Assembly: GCA_964030785.1 (NCBI GenBank)
Contig: OZ034971.1
Span: 44,502,304 to 44,566,303, forward strand
Length of the DNA: 64,000 nucleotides
DNA from: Siderastrea siderea
Lineage: Eukaryota; Cnidaria; Anthozoa; Scleractinia; Rhizangiidae
Direction of reading: 5' to 3'
Part shown: positions 1 to 10,900 of the stretch, piece by piece
How the letters are laid out: every line of letters starts with the position of its first letter
Position numbering within the stretch: the first letter of the stretch is position 1
The notes under the pieces: model-generated
Database searches by the model: none
What the model was told of the DNA's origin: nothing
What the model saw: only the letters and a program-made list of their open reading frames with translations
Program-made: the position numbers and the translations under genes

Positions 1-1231
1 CATCCATTGAAATGAAACGCGATCGAGAACCGACTAACCCATACACCGTTACCCCCATCCACCAATGACTCCAAACAAACGCCTCGTCACACGCGTTTTA
101 AAAAGGATTCCACTCCGCAGCCCATTCTCAAAATTGTTTTGTTTGGACGGAACATAAAAAAGCAAAGATGTGTTCGTTTTGAGGGGCCTTAAGTCTAAAC
201 ACGACAGAACGATATTAGCAGTCTGGTTGAATTAATGAATCCTGCTAGAAGAATGTTTTGAGGAAGAAAAACAAATGTTTATTCGATACGAAGGCAGAGT
301 ACGAGATGCACATCCGAACAAAACTTGTGCGAATATTGAAATTAAGTGTGAGCAGAACTTCGACTTGCGGGATTCATATTTTTTCTTCTTTTTGTTCGGT
401 AATATCCTTTTCTGTCCATTAAATGTGTGTCGTTAGATACTACAAAAGAAGGAGGTTAAGAGAAAAAAAACAGCTGCCTCCAGTCTTAATTGGCTAAACA
501 GTCGACCGTTTCATTAATCCATATTTGCTGCCATTTAAAATAGATAGACGCCAGAGGAAACTCATATCAAGGACACAAAGGGCGAGTGCCATTTAAATAA
601 GAATCATATAGCAATTAGGCAAAACATACAAAAAGACGACACTGAGAGTGAGTTAGGGTAAATTATGACTGACTTTTCTAGTTTCTTAAAATGAGCGAAG
701 TGAAGAGTGATTAAATTCCAAGGCCACGATGCGCCTTTGTTGGTCAGACACTGAATTAGTGAATGCCAAAAGAAGAGAATGATAATTATTAAAAGAAATT
801 GACAACATTCGTCTTATATATCCTACCCAGTTAAGCGCTTTCAGCCGCCGAGAGTAAAAAACGGGTATAATCAGGGCAAAAACATTTGAATTCCTTCACA
901 GTGACTTGCTCCTTCCCGTATTTTCTGCCCAGGAGGCCAGGGGCCACAAAAAAGTTTTCGAAATGAGAGCCTTTTATTCTTTCGATAATGCATCTCTCCC
1001 AGCCTTGGGACGTGTTCTGCTAGAATCAACCGTTTTCCTTTGGTTGGGTTGTACTAAATTCTGTCCTAATGTACGGTAGAAAAAGAGGCTTGAAACATTC
1101 TATTCATTTACGTATTAATATTGCATCTTTGTTAATACCGTGTCTAGTCTGGCTTGTGACAGTTCTGTCGTCTTAAAAAAATGAACAAAGAGGCCGTTGC
1201 CAAATGACTTTTACAGTGCAACTGAACTTAC
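1..1231. other. Intron-like non-coding sequence
   Basis: No gene is seen. Lying just 3' of the signal-peptide exon at 1232-1295 (minus strand), it is probably first-intron sequence of a receptor gene that continues off the left edge. A stretch near 630-670 resembles 51290-51330, which is first-intron sequence of the paralogous gene on the right. This is by-eye similarity only. Confidence 0.4.
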
Positions 1232-1295
1232 CTGTGTAAAAATTGCGCAAAAAAAGGCAAAGCAAAAACGAACTGACTCGGCAAAATTTCGTCAT
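1232..1295 (-). CDS. Signal-peptide first exon of an IL-1R-like paralogue (copy A)
   Basis: The open stretch starts with ATG and encodes 21 residues: a short basic N-terminus (MTKFCR) and a hydrophobic Leu/Phe-rich core, ending in FYT. It leaves one G before a GTAAG donor, so the intron is phase 1. The length (64 bp), start, ending and splice phase match the first exon of the assembled receptor gene at 53664-53727 and the copy at 56869-56932. The rest of this gene would lie to the left, outside the window. Seen: open frame, donor, similarity. Inferred: it is a used first exon of another Ig/TIR receptor. Confidence 0.6.
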
Positions 1296-1702
1296 GTTTT
1301 CAGTCGAGGGATATCCGACACTGGCACCTTGCTTCCAAACTTATCTCAGTGAATCGAATGCCAAGCAGAATTGTAATAACTCCGGTGTTTTGCCTCAGAA
1401 TATGTGCATTTTTATCGATTGCAAGCACCGATAAATTATGACTTTGGATGTTTACGTCAATAGTTCTTTCTACTTGTCAGTTGGATAGCCAATTAATTGA
1501 AAATAAAAGGAATAAAAGAAATAAATTTTCCAAAACATGGCAGCTGACGGTCTTTTCCATTTGGTTTTCCTTGGAGTTAAAACAGTGTTCAACTTTGGTA
1601 TCAGTAAGAAAGTTTATCCCTTTACATAAATTTTGAAATTAAACTAATTCAGGCTTAACGTGCAGTTGTGGCTTAACGTGCCACAGCTGCCCGCCAACAA
1701 TT

Positions 1703-1860
1703 GGTTCATTTTATCGTCGTAATATGGGAATAATTTAGCGTGGGTTTTAATTTCGTGCCACATCTTTAAAAGATTGCAAAAATAATCCTTGGGAAGGAAA
1801 CGTAAAAATACTACTTACTTGCATGCTGTAACATAAATACTGGGTGATGACATTATGACA
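1703..1860. repeat. Upstream flank shared by receptor first-exon copies
   Basis: A stretch containing GGGAATAATTTAGCGTGGG and, further on, a GTGATGA-type segment recurs near 57235-57530 and 60700-60990. It lies upstream (on the minus strand) of the signal-peptide exon, as at 56.9 kb, so exon and 5' flank appear to have been duplicated together. Borders are approximate. Confidence 0.45.
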
Positions 1861-2014
1861 TTCGACGAAAAAACTAGCCATCTGTTTATTCTAATGAATC
1901 TCTTCGTAACAGAAACCTTTGAATTTTTCTTAGTTTTTTACCTTTTAAAGCTCATCAAATATCACGAGAATTAGACCCACGAAACTGATTTATTTAAAAC
2001 AAAAATTAGTGATA

Positions 2015-2127
2015 AAAACACGACGTTTCGCCGACTCCGTGTCGTAATTTTCAGATATCAATTTAAAGGGGTTTGTCAGTTGAAATATACCAAAATAAAA
2101 TTGTGAATGTTTAAAACGTCGTGTTTT
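2015..2127. repeat. Short MITE-like inverted repeat
   Basis: Fourteen-base arms (AAAACACGACGTTT at the left, its reverse complement at the right) enclose about 85 bp without coding capacity. No clear target duplication was found, so it may be a decayed MITE or a chance hairpin. Confidence 0.35.
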
Positions 2128-3108
2128 CATGACAAATTTTTTGAATGTTTTTTAAAATCTTCTGTGATTAGAAACCGATTTGACAGGCTTATTTCTCATG
2201 CTTTTCACGAAACCTAAGCCTCCCAAAAGCAAAAATATTTAGGTTTCTATATTCTGTGATAGTAGTTGGGAGAATCTGATGAAATATCAAGATATTTCAT
2301 CTTTGGTGATCATATCCGTTATTCTCATGACCTGTATGCCTGAACAATTTGTGATATCGTGGGGACGGAAAGTAGATGCTTTTCGTTATTGGGGCTTAAA
2401 AATAGTATGGATAAAGGTGTAGTTCCCTTCATCTTCTTCATTTTCGCGTGGGTTTTATTTTAGTCATTTTTACGGATCGTTAGTTTTTTAGACATTACTG
2501 ACCGTAAAAAATAACCCAAACAAAGCGAATGTACCTCGCGTAATATTAACATTTAAACTCTATGTTTTTGGAATAGGATAAGCTTGCATGTTTCTCAGTT
2601 TCGTTTTTACAGATCGTAAAAGATTACCGCGGAAATGTCACCGGCCAATTTAGCAGGATTTTGAGGATTCTCTAAGTCCCGTCAGAAATACAAGCTATCA
2701 GGTTTAGTGACTACGACTGTAAAAAGCAATTGAGTTACAATCTGTGCATACGTTGTAACTTATTACGGGTATTGCGCAAAACAAAGGCTGTGGACGTTCT
2801 ACATTGAAATTTCTGTCAATTTAATTTTTTTGGTAACTACTCAGCTCGTTTAGTTTATTTCTATTCTGAGTAGTTTTTTTGCCTATTTTAGTTAATTTAT
2901 TTTATGCTGTAATTATTTTTATTTCTATTTATTTTGGCAAAATAAAATGGTTGTTGTTGTTGTTATTCAACAAATGCGACTAAATAGTAAAAAGACAGCG
3001 TTTCCTTATATGATATCACGTCTTGCTAATAACAATAAACCCTGTACCAAACGGCTCCAAACAGCATCCAAAATCGAAGCAAGAATGCAGAGATGTTATC
3101 ATTTGAGT

Positions 3109-3906
3109 GATCACACATTGCAGTTGCAGGCACATTCTAATTTCTCTCTCTATTTACTAAGCTCTCCCCAAGCTGAAACAACCCGATGCCATTTTGAACA
3201 CGTGCTGCCCCCCCTTCGAAGAAACTGTGGCGGTATCTTGCTAGTGCGGAGGAGAACAGGAAGATTTTGTTGAATGGAAATATTTAGAAATGCCCGGGAA
3301 ATTAGAGTGCAAACACTATTTCCGTGAAACATCAGTAAATCAAAATTGCACAATTTTGTGCAATTTTGTGAAGGGTCAACTTCACCTAGTCATCTAGTCA
3401 AGTTAGCGGCTGTTCATGCTTCAGCAATTTTTTAACTAAATTGTACAACAACTAAATCGCACAAAATTTTACAAATTTGTAATTTGTATTTCACGAAAAT
3501 ACTGTTTGATCACACATTGCAGTTGCAGGCACATTCTAATTTCTCTCTCTATTTACTAAGCTCTCCCCAAGCTGAAACAACCCGATGCCATTTTGAACAC
3601 GTGCTGCCCCCCCTTCGAAGAAACTGTGGCGGTATCTTGCTAGTGCGGAGGAGAACAGGAAGATTTTGTTGAATGGAAATATTTAGAAATGCCCGGGAAA
3701 TTAGAGTGCAAACACTATTTCCGTGAAACATCAGTAAATCAAAATTGCACAATTTTGTGCAATTTTGTGAATGGTCAACTTCACCTAGTCATCTAGTCAA
3801 GTTAGCGGCTGTTCATGCTTCAGCAATTTTTTAACTAAATTGTACAACAACTAAATCGCACAAAATTTTACAAATTTGTAATTTGTATTTCACGAAAATA
3901 CTGTTT
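3109..3906. repeat. Recent 399-bp tandem duplication
   Basis: Two head-to-tail copies, 3109-3507 and 3508-3906, start with GATCACACATTGCAG and are almost identical (one visible difference is GAAGGGTC versus GAATGGTC). The short open frames inside occur twice because of the duplication and do not look like genes. Confidence 0.85.
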
Positions 3907-4547
3907 GCACTCTACAAAGAGTTGTAGCTGAACGATTCGTTCAATCCCCGCGTTTTGAATGTAACTTGAAGTTGAATCAATGCCTTTGTTGAATGACAAT
4001 AGTTTGGATTTAAGATGAATTGATGCGTTGAAGTGAAGTTGAATAATATTTCTGTCGTATAAATAGAGCCCTTAGTTCAAGTTAAATGAATATGATTACC
4101 GTTGAATAAACGTATCCTACGTTGACACTGAATAAGAATGCATGTTTCTGAACAAAATTCTGGGTGGTTGAATGCAAATAGCGATATCTTGTCGAAAATA
4201 AATTTATTATATAAGTACTGAGATTTACTCGTTCTAAAGCAGTGATGTAAAAATCGTCTTTCACTGACATGAAGCAATCCTATTGGACATACGATGTTTT
4301 TTCACCGTGAAAAAATATCGTATGTCCAATCAGAAGCCTGATACACTAGTAAATAAAATCCTACTGATCCGTTTTTCCCGCCAATGCAGTTTGTTCATCG
4401 CTTCGCTGGAATCGATTTCCCAAATACAATCTTGCTCCGTTGTACAAAAGAGGACAAAATAAAAAAAAATGTGGCTCTAAACGACAAAAGGACTTAGATC
4501 AACTGAGAAGCCCAGACATCCCAGTAAACATTTCAAGTTTATGACTA

Positions 4548-4689
4548 CACTCTTTTTATTTTATAAGAACCATTTTTTATAAGAACGTTGACGCTGAGAT
4601 TTGCCCCAACATTTAAGAAAATGTACGGGCTAAAATTAGAACATCCTTAGGCTCAGCCAAATTGTACGCATTCTTATAAAAAAAGAGTG
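4548..4689. mobile_element. MITE with TA target duplication
   Basis: A 142-bp AT-rich element with imperfect terminal inverted repeats (CACTCTTTTTATTTTATAAG at the left; its complement at the right) and the dinucleotide TA on both sides. This fits a non-autonomous Tc1/mariner-type MITE. There is no coding capacity. Confidence 0.65.
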
Positions 4690-5562
4690 TACAACACAAA
4701 CTAATTTTGTCGGTGGACAATTCAAAGATTCTAATATGTCGAAACAATATCATCTATAATGTTGACGTCACACGTATGTTACGTATGACTGTTAACCGTC
4801 TAACATCAGTGACCTCTTCACCAAAGCTAACGAAAAACATATGCATAAGACCAGATTCTCTTCCTCTGGTAACGTACACATCACAACCTCAAGACTGAGT
4901 CAAACTCAAGGGTCTTTTGTCAGTTTAGAGCTAAACTTTGGAACTCCATCCACGATAAATTTCGTCAACTCCCCAAGAGTGCTTTTAAAAAACATATTCA
5001 TAATATAATGCTTTTGGTAATGGAGGCTGAGGATGATTGTGTTAAAGCGCCTATTCTACTGCAGAAAATTGCAAACTATGTAGCATAGCTGATCAATTTT
5101 CCTATTTTTCGTATCCTTTCTTCCTCTCCTCTATCAATTTAGTTTTCTGTAATTCTTGCCTGTAAATTCCTAAAAGTTGCCAATTAATGTAGATAGTTCA
5201 GGAGATAGTTGTTTATCCTCATTAATTGTTATTTATCCTTATTTGACTGCTGCACCTTTGTAGCTCCGCCCGCCTCGATTAATTTATGTATTTTTGTGAA
5301 TTTGTGAATAAAATAAACATGCGAAATGTAAATTGTTAAATAATCTTAAATTGAAGTAGAGTTCCAAATTCAACAAACTGTTTCAATATCAGAAAGTCCT
5401 TCTAGTTTTGTATTTACTTTCTTACATTAACAAATGAAGTCCAGTCAAAACTGTGTTGAGGCCTGTAGCAAGCATAGGCACGCAATACGTGCATGAGGAT
5501 ATTCGATGAGATTGTTGCATCAGTTGAATAATAATAACAATAATAATACTAACAACAATAAC

Positions 5563-5564
5563 AA

Positions 5565-5611
<47 letters not shown>
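5563..5611. repeat. (ATT)n microsatellite
   Basis: A run of about 16 ATT units. It gives rise to an Asn-rich frame on the minus strand that is an artefact of the repeat. Confidence 0.95.
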
Positions 5612-5614
<3 letters not shown>

Positions 5615-7326
5615 AAGAGCCTGAATGTTAGGCACGGCAGTGCTATTGGGGACACTATAAACCTCTGAAAGAAACAGTGAAAAATGAAATACAAACGTTT
5701 TAAAAGCCCCAACTGGTGGGAGATGAAAGTTTTGCAGCTTTTGCAATGTTAGTTTTTGTTAAGGAAATAAAAGATGAGAAGCGAAAAAACTTCTTTTGAA
5801 GTCTCTATAGCCTTTATGCAGACATGATTCCACTCAATGGAGGAGCGCAAGTGCTCCTGGCCCTAGGCTTCGTGAAGGATATGCAGTGTACATATAGAGG
5901 GACATTGGTGAACATTTTTTATAGTATTAGACCCAACATTCGGTTCCTAAGAGGTTCCGCGTTACCTTAAAATATAGAACTTCCACAAATTAATTAACTT
6001 CGAAAAGACAAACAAATGTGAAGGAAAGTGGGATCAGCTAAAAACACAGGGGGGATTACCACAGAAAAGTGATTGATGCACCTGACCTTACCTGGATGCA
6101 CCTGACCTGACCTGACCTGTAATAAGTAGACTCTTCTTACAAAATTTGAAACGCCTTTTACAAAATTTTGCAATTCAAAGTTTAATTTCAAGCAGTGGTT
6201 ATTGCCAACAGGCAGTTAATTTAGTAAACCTACTATTAAGTAGCTTTGTTGCCAGTTGTACAGGCAGTGGTTTTTTGGTCCCTGATATTCTTAAAGTGAC
6301 GCTGCAGCAATATATTAATATGCAGACAGCACAATTTGACGAAAGAAATCACAATTAAGCTCACCTCTTCCTTAAATGGGCAAAAGAACTCCTAAACTAA
6401 GCGAAGACAATGTAGTTTGAACAGCTTGGGCTTAACTATCGAAAACGTGCTAAAGTGGTGACAATTCTCCTCCTCTCCCGCCCCTGTACAAATGATTACT
6501 TGGCTATGTTTTTCAGTTTCAATACCAGTAAAATGATCCTCTTCGAGACTCTCAGGTCAGGGTCATCAATCAAGATTTTGTACATAACATGTTTAACCAG
6601 ATCATCCTCTCTTGTACAACAAAAACGTTTCGTCTTCAGTGTAGGTAATATAATTATATTTGTCTTATAATTTTCCTTGTTTCCTTCCGGCTCCGACTCA
6701 ATTTATAGCGAAACCAAATTCAACTGGGGCTGTACAATTTTGTGAAATTTATCCATAAGGTAGTGACTTTGGCAAATTGCTTCAGATTTAATGAATTTCA
6801 AGGATGAGACCGAAGGAAGTTACATACTATAGGATATAGGATACTCAAACTTACAGCGGTTGCATAGTGAGAAATCAAAACAATTTACCGGTGTATTGAC
6901 CATTGAAAAACAAAGTGTTTCAAGTCAGTGTGGAAGAAAATCGACATGAAAGGAAAGACCACAGGTTCTCGCCAATGTGAAAGGGGCGGGGCGGCGGATT
7001 GACTCGTACCCAGTCGTTATTTACTTGTTTTCGGGCCGGGAGAAGACCAAAACCGAGAATGGATTAGTGCGTGAAAAAGGAGGAATGAAGGGGAAAATAG
7101 CTATTTTTCCTTCTTCCGTTCTCAGCATCCCCATGCGTTTACAAATTCGACCCCCCCTCCCCACCTAAAGACTTTCCCCGTCATTTTTTCTTATTCCATT
7201 TCTGAATTTTTAATAGCGACAGGGTATTAGACAGGAGGGGATTCTGATTAATAACGTCCTTTCTTATGAGCTTAGCTCAATGGCTACCCAGATCTGCGAG
7301 GTGGAAAATAGGCTAAAAATCATGTG
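5612..7326. other. Non-coding flank left of the Polinton
   Basis: Only short frames are present, with no recognisable domain, splice-bounded exon or RNA gene. A small run of TGACC-type repeats occurs near 6080-6120. Nothing else stands out. Confidence 0.5.
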
Positions 7327-7332
7327 CTCACT
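7327..7332. repeat. Left target-site duplication CTCACT
   Basis: The hexamer CTCACT directly abuts the left end of the Polinton and is repeated exactly at 29860-29865. Six-base duplications are the known integration signature of Polinton/Maverick integrases. Confidence 0.93.
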
Positions 7333-7711
7333 AGTAGTAAGGGGGGCTCGTATGGGGCATATGGAGGCTTCTGATTGGTCGAGAGCAAATCAATGACGTC
7401 ACCGGAACCGGAAGTGACCGGAAGTGCCTGGAACCGGAAGTCACGTGATTTGGAAGGGGAAACCGCTGACCAGTCTGAAAAAGGGATCGCGGGCTCATAC
7501 AACCGGAAGTCACGTGATTTGGAAGGGGAAACCGCTGACCAGTCTGAAAAAAGGATCGTGGGCTCATGGGAACCGGAAGTCACGTGATTTAGAATGGGAA
7601 ACCGCTGACCAGTGTGAAAAAGGGATCGTGGGCGCAGGGTGGATTAAAACCGCTGAGAAAACGTGGGCTCAAAGTCCAAAGTCCAATTGTTGGAACGGGG
7701 GTGGTCCTTGA
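7333..7711 (+). repeat. Left terminal inverted repeat (379 bp)
   Basis: Matches the reverse complement of 29411-29859 over its length, apart from a missing ~70-bp internal unit. It contains a CRE-type TGACGTCA (7394-7401), a CCAAT in inverse orientation (GATTGG), and three tandem units each with CCGGAAGT followed by CACGTG. Identity of the arms indicates recent integration or gene conversion. Confidence 0.95.
7432..7640. repeat. Three ~69-70-bp tandem units in the left TIR
   Basis: Each unit begins AACCGGAAGTCACGTGATT, continues through GGGGAAACCGCTGACCAG, and ends in a GATCG(C/T)GGGC(T/G)CA segment. Every unit carries an ETS-type CCGGAAGT core next to an E-box CACGTG. The right TIR has four units. 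Function is unproven: it could be a promoter/enhancer, an origin, or a terminal-protein or integrase recognition array. Confidence 0.9.
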
Positions 7712-7738
7712 AAAGTACACAAAATGAATAAATCATGT

Positions 7739-7744
7739 TTTATT
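7739..7744 (-). terminator. Poly(A) signal for PolB
   Basis: AATAAA on the minus strand, about 240 nt past the polymerase stop and just inside the left TIR. The intervening 7712-7982 holds no other credible gene. Confidence 0.5.
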
Positions 7745-7982
7745 GATTTGTTTTACAATAACTCCTTTGAGTGTTCCTTAATGTTCAATAGAGGGTCCCC
7801 ACCATTGTTTTTGACATCGAGTTATTCTTCGCCATTGGTTGTTGTCACGGATCCATTGTTGTAATTGACGTCGAGGATTTCTGTTCAAAGGTACGGCAAA
7901 GGAACTGTAGAATGGGGGTGGTGGTGGTGGCGCCAAATGTTCTCGATCACAGTGATCACAATCGACGATCTTGTTGGGGTTT

Positions 7983-10900
7983 TCACTGGTAGCCATAGGG
8001 GTAGGTCTTGAAGGTGTTGTGATCAATGACTCGTTTGTCATAGACCAACTTGTACCATTTATGTTGGGGTTCAGTGAGCAAGGTGTAGTTTGTTGGGTTG
8101 CGAACAATTTGATGGGAGTTAATGACCTGGATTTCCCTTGGTTTGGGAAGGGGTTTCTGGATTTCGTCCTTGACATTTTGAAGCATGACATCATAATTCA
8201 GCTGGGTGTGTCCTTCGCTGTTGAGTCGGAAGCCTCTGACCTTGCATTCCACTTTTCCTTTATTCGTAGTATACCCATAGTTCTTGGGTCCTCCACTGAC
8301 AAATTCTTGAATGTATTCATCCTTAGCTAATTCGGAGTCGAAGTCCCCAAGATAGGAACCCAAGACAGGTTGGAATTGAGTGGGTGTTTCCTCCAGGTAG
8401 ATGACGGAGTCGGTGTCAAAGTAGAGGACTCTTTCCCCTAAGGCTTGCAGGGTGTTATACAATTTAAGGCGGGCGTGGCAGGTAGTGAAGCAGGCCACAA
8501 AAATGTTGAGGTTGGGTGAGCCGCGGATGTCCTCTTTTTGGTTTTGGTAGTGGATCTCCACAGTTTGTTCATTGATAACTGCGACGTGACGTACGTCTAA
8601 GACATCGCTATCCAAAAACTGGTGGAAGGCATGAGGGTCATCGAAGGCTTGAATTTGGGTTTTGTTGAGGCGTTGTCCAAACTTGCCCCACATGGAATTG
8701 AGCATGAGCTTAGCTAGGGTACGCAGGCCCGGGTTGTATTCGATCTTGTCGTATTCTAACTGGATGCCTTCATGCAGGAAGTATTGTTCGATGTAACGTT
8801 GCTTTTCTTCTTCTGTCGTGACATCCTTAGGCCACCCACTAGCTTCTTGTTTGATTTTCAACCAGGTGTTAACATAATCGGCGAAGAGGCCCTCACAGGT
8901 CTCTTTAAAATGCCAAGCTTCGTAGATGTATTGGACTTGGTACCCGAGCTCCACGGCTTTATACAACTCTGGGGTGCACCAGGTACTGGTGAGGGCTCGT
9001 TGTTCGTCGGTGTGAGGGCAATGATAAGATCTGTCCAAAAGAGGTTTGTCCATTTCTTCTTCCACACAACGGGCACAGAGTGGAAAGAGCAGTTTGTTGT
9101 CATGACGGTAAGGCAGCACGGGATGGTACAATTCACGGGGAGGCAGGATTTTGCATTGAATGAGACCAAAGTACTGGTGTATGTCAGTGTGACCCGGTTG
9201 AGAATAGATGGTGGGATGCCCTTTGGGGTACACAGACTTCTTGTTGACCCACGGGTACAAGGAGGTGACATCGATGTAGTGAATTTTTTGGCCAGGGGTA
9301 ATATGATGGTAGAGTTTAATGGCATTGGTACGACCTCCACAGAAAGCATCCCGAGGTTCAAGAGGTTGGATAAAGTTGAGTTCCCGGACGAAGGAGTCGA
9401 TCTCTGGGTGGGTGTCTCGGAGGTGGTCCCATTGACATCCCCACATTTGAATGACGTTGTACCCTTGGTCGGTAAGCTTTTGGACTTTGTTTTGGGTGAC
9501 GTCATAGAGGTCCTGCATGGTTCGATCATAGTTGCGGGGATGTTTTTCGTAACGATGGGGATAACAGGTAGGGCATCCGTGGGTGAAACAGCCTTGAAAT
9601 TCGTAGACGGTGTGGGTGTCGGGGCAATAACCATCCACATGGATGTTGGTCCCGGGGATCTTATACTCGCCTTGATTTCGGACATGTTGGATGTACTGAG
9701 GCTTTGGATTGGCACTGGCCAGTAGATCGTTGGGGTTGAGATCTTGGAGGGCCCGTTGACGTAGTTGGTGATCGCACCAGGTTAACCATTCAAGGGCTGG
9801 GATGGACTGGTTGATGTTATTTCTCCATCCTTTATGACCGGCGGGTTCGCTGGCAATACTGTTGGGGATCATCCGGTTCATACGTAAATCTCGATTACAA
9901 GCGGAGGCAATGGTGACGTGATCGAAGGGATTGAAGCCTGTTAAGTCTTCAAACATGCGTTTGAAAGTCAGACATCCTTGTTTGAGGAGTCGTACATCGG
10001 AACGGCAATAGGCCAATAACTCTTGTTGAAAATGAAACACCACCCCCTGGTCGCGTTGTTGTTGATGCCAGGTTTCAAAGGCTTGTCTTCCTTCGAGTGT
10101 CATGCTCTCAGGCATGTAGTAATCGCGTGAGGGGAGGATGTCCACGTAGTTTTGATGCTTAGGTATGTTGAACTTGTGGGGGAAATAGCCTTTGCAGAGT
10201 TCTGTCAAACCAAAGGTTTTGGGAAACGCGGAGAGGGGCATCTGGAAGAAACTCATGGAATCGATGAAGCGGATGCGGTCATGTTGGATTTGTAAGAGTT
10301 TACATCCGTTGCGGAGTTGTTGTACGATGCGGTTTTCACTATAGTATTCTTGGATGATAAAGTACCCATCGTACCCTTGAAAATTATGAGCGATGACATT
10401 GACTTGACGGGTATCGTGGAGGGTCAAGGTATCCAGCCATTCCAGAAAGTCACGGATACAGGTGGGACCTGGGAAAGGCTTGGGTTCATCGTTGTCTTCG
10501 GTTTCGGCCACGACGAGATTGGCAATGTGTTTTCCGTGGGGTTGCATGGCTTCGATATCAAAGAAGACGTGTAAGGGTGGCAGGTCTTGCTCGTCCTCGT
10601 CCTCGGAGGAGGAGGCATGGGGTTCCGCGGCGGCGGCGGCGCCGGCACCTCGTTTGGCGCCAGGACCTTTTTGACGGGTCCTCTTTCTCTTCTTTTGGTT
10701 TTGAGGTTTGGGGGCTCTTTGTATAAAACAACGGTGGTCGTCAGCGTGCACGTACTGATGACAAGACGGGCAATCCACGTGCCAACAAAGGTGGCGTTGA
10801 ATGCGGGACAAGCCCACATTTTGTTGATAACAGTCACGGCATCGGTGTCGTTGAGAGCACACGGAGGTCTGGAGGCCCGTGACGGGTTTGCCCGCATGGG

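Noticed and set aside
2947..3752. Repeated ~62-108-residue frames
   Set aside because: Products of the 399-bp tandem duplication; no domain or splice structure.
5422..5712. Frame with an Asn run
   Set aside because: Created by the (ATT)n microsatellite read on the minus strand.
7432..7640. Possible CRISPR-like array
   Set aside because: Units are directly adjacent without variable spacers, in TIRs of a eukaryotic mobile element.
7320..7711. Open frames inside both TIRs on both strands
   Set aside because: They exist because the ~70-bp units lack stops; no start context, and the same frames appear in every unit. The TIR is better explained as regulatory DNA.
8772..9725. 317-residue open frame on the plus strand
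   Set aside because: Antisense shadow of the polymerase gene; no domain, and the polymerase motifs on the minus strand are decisive. The same holds for 10587-11237.
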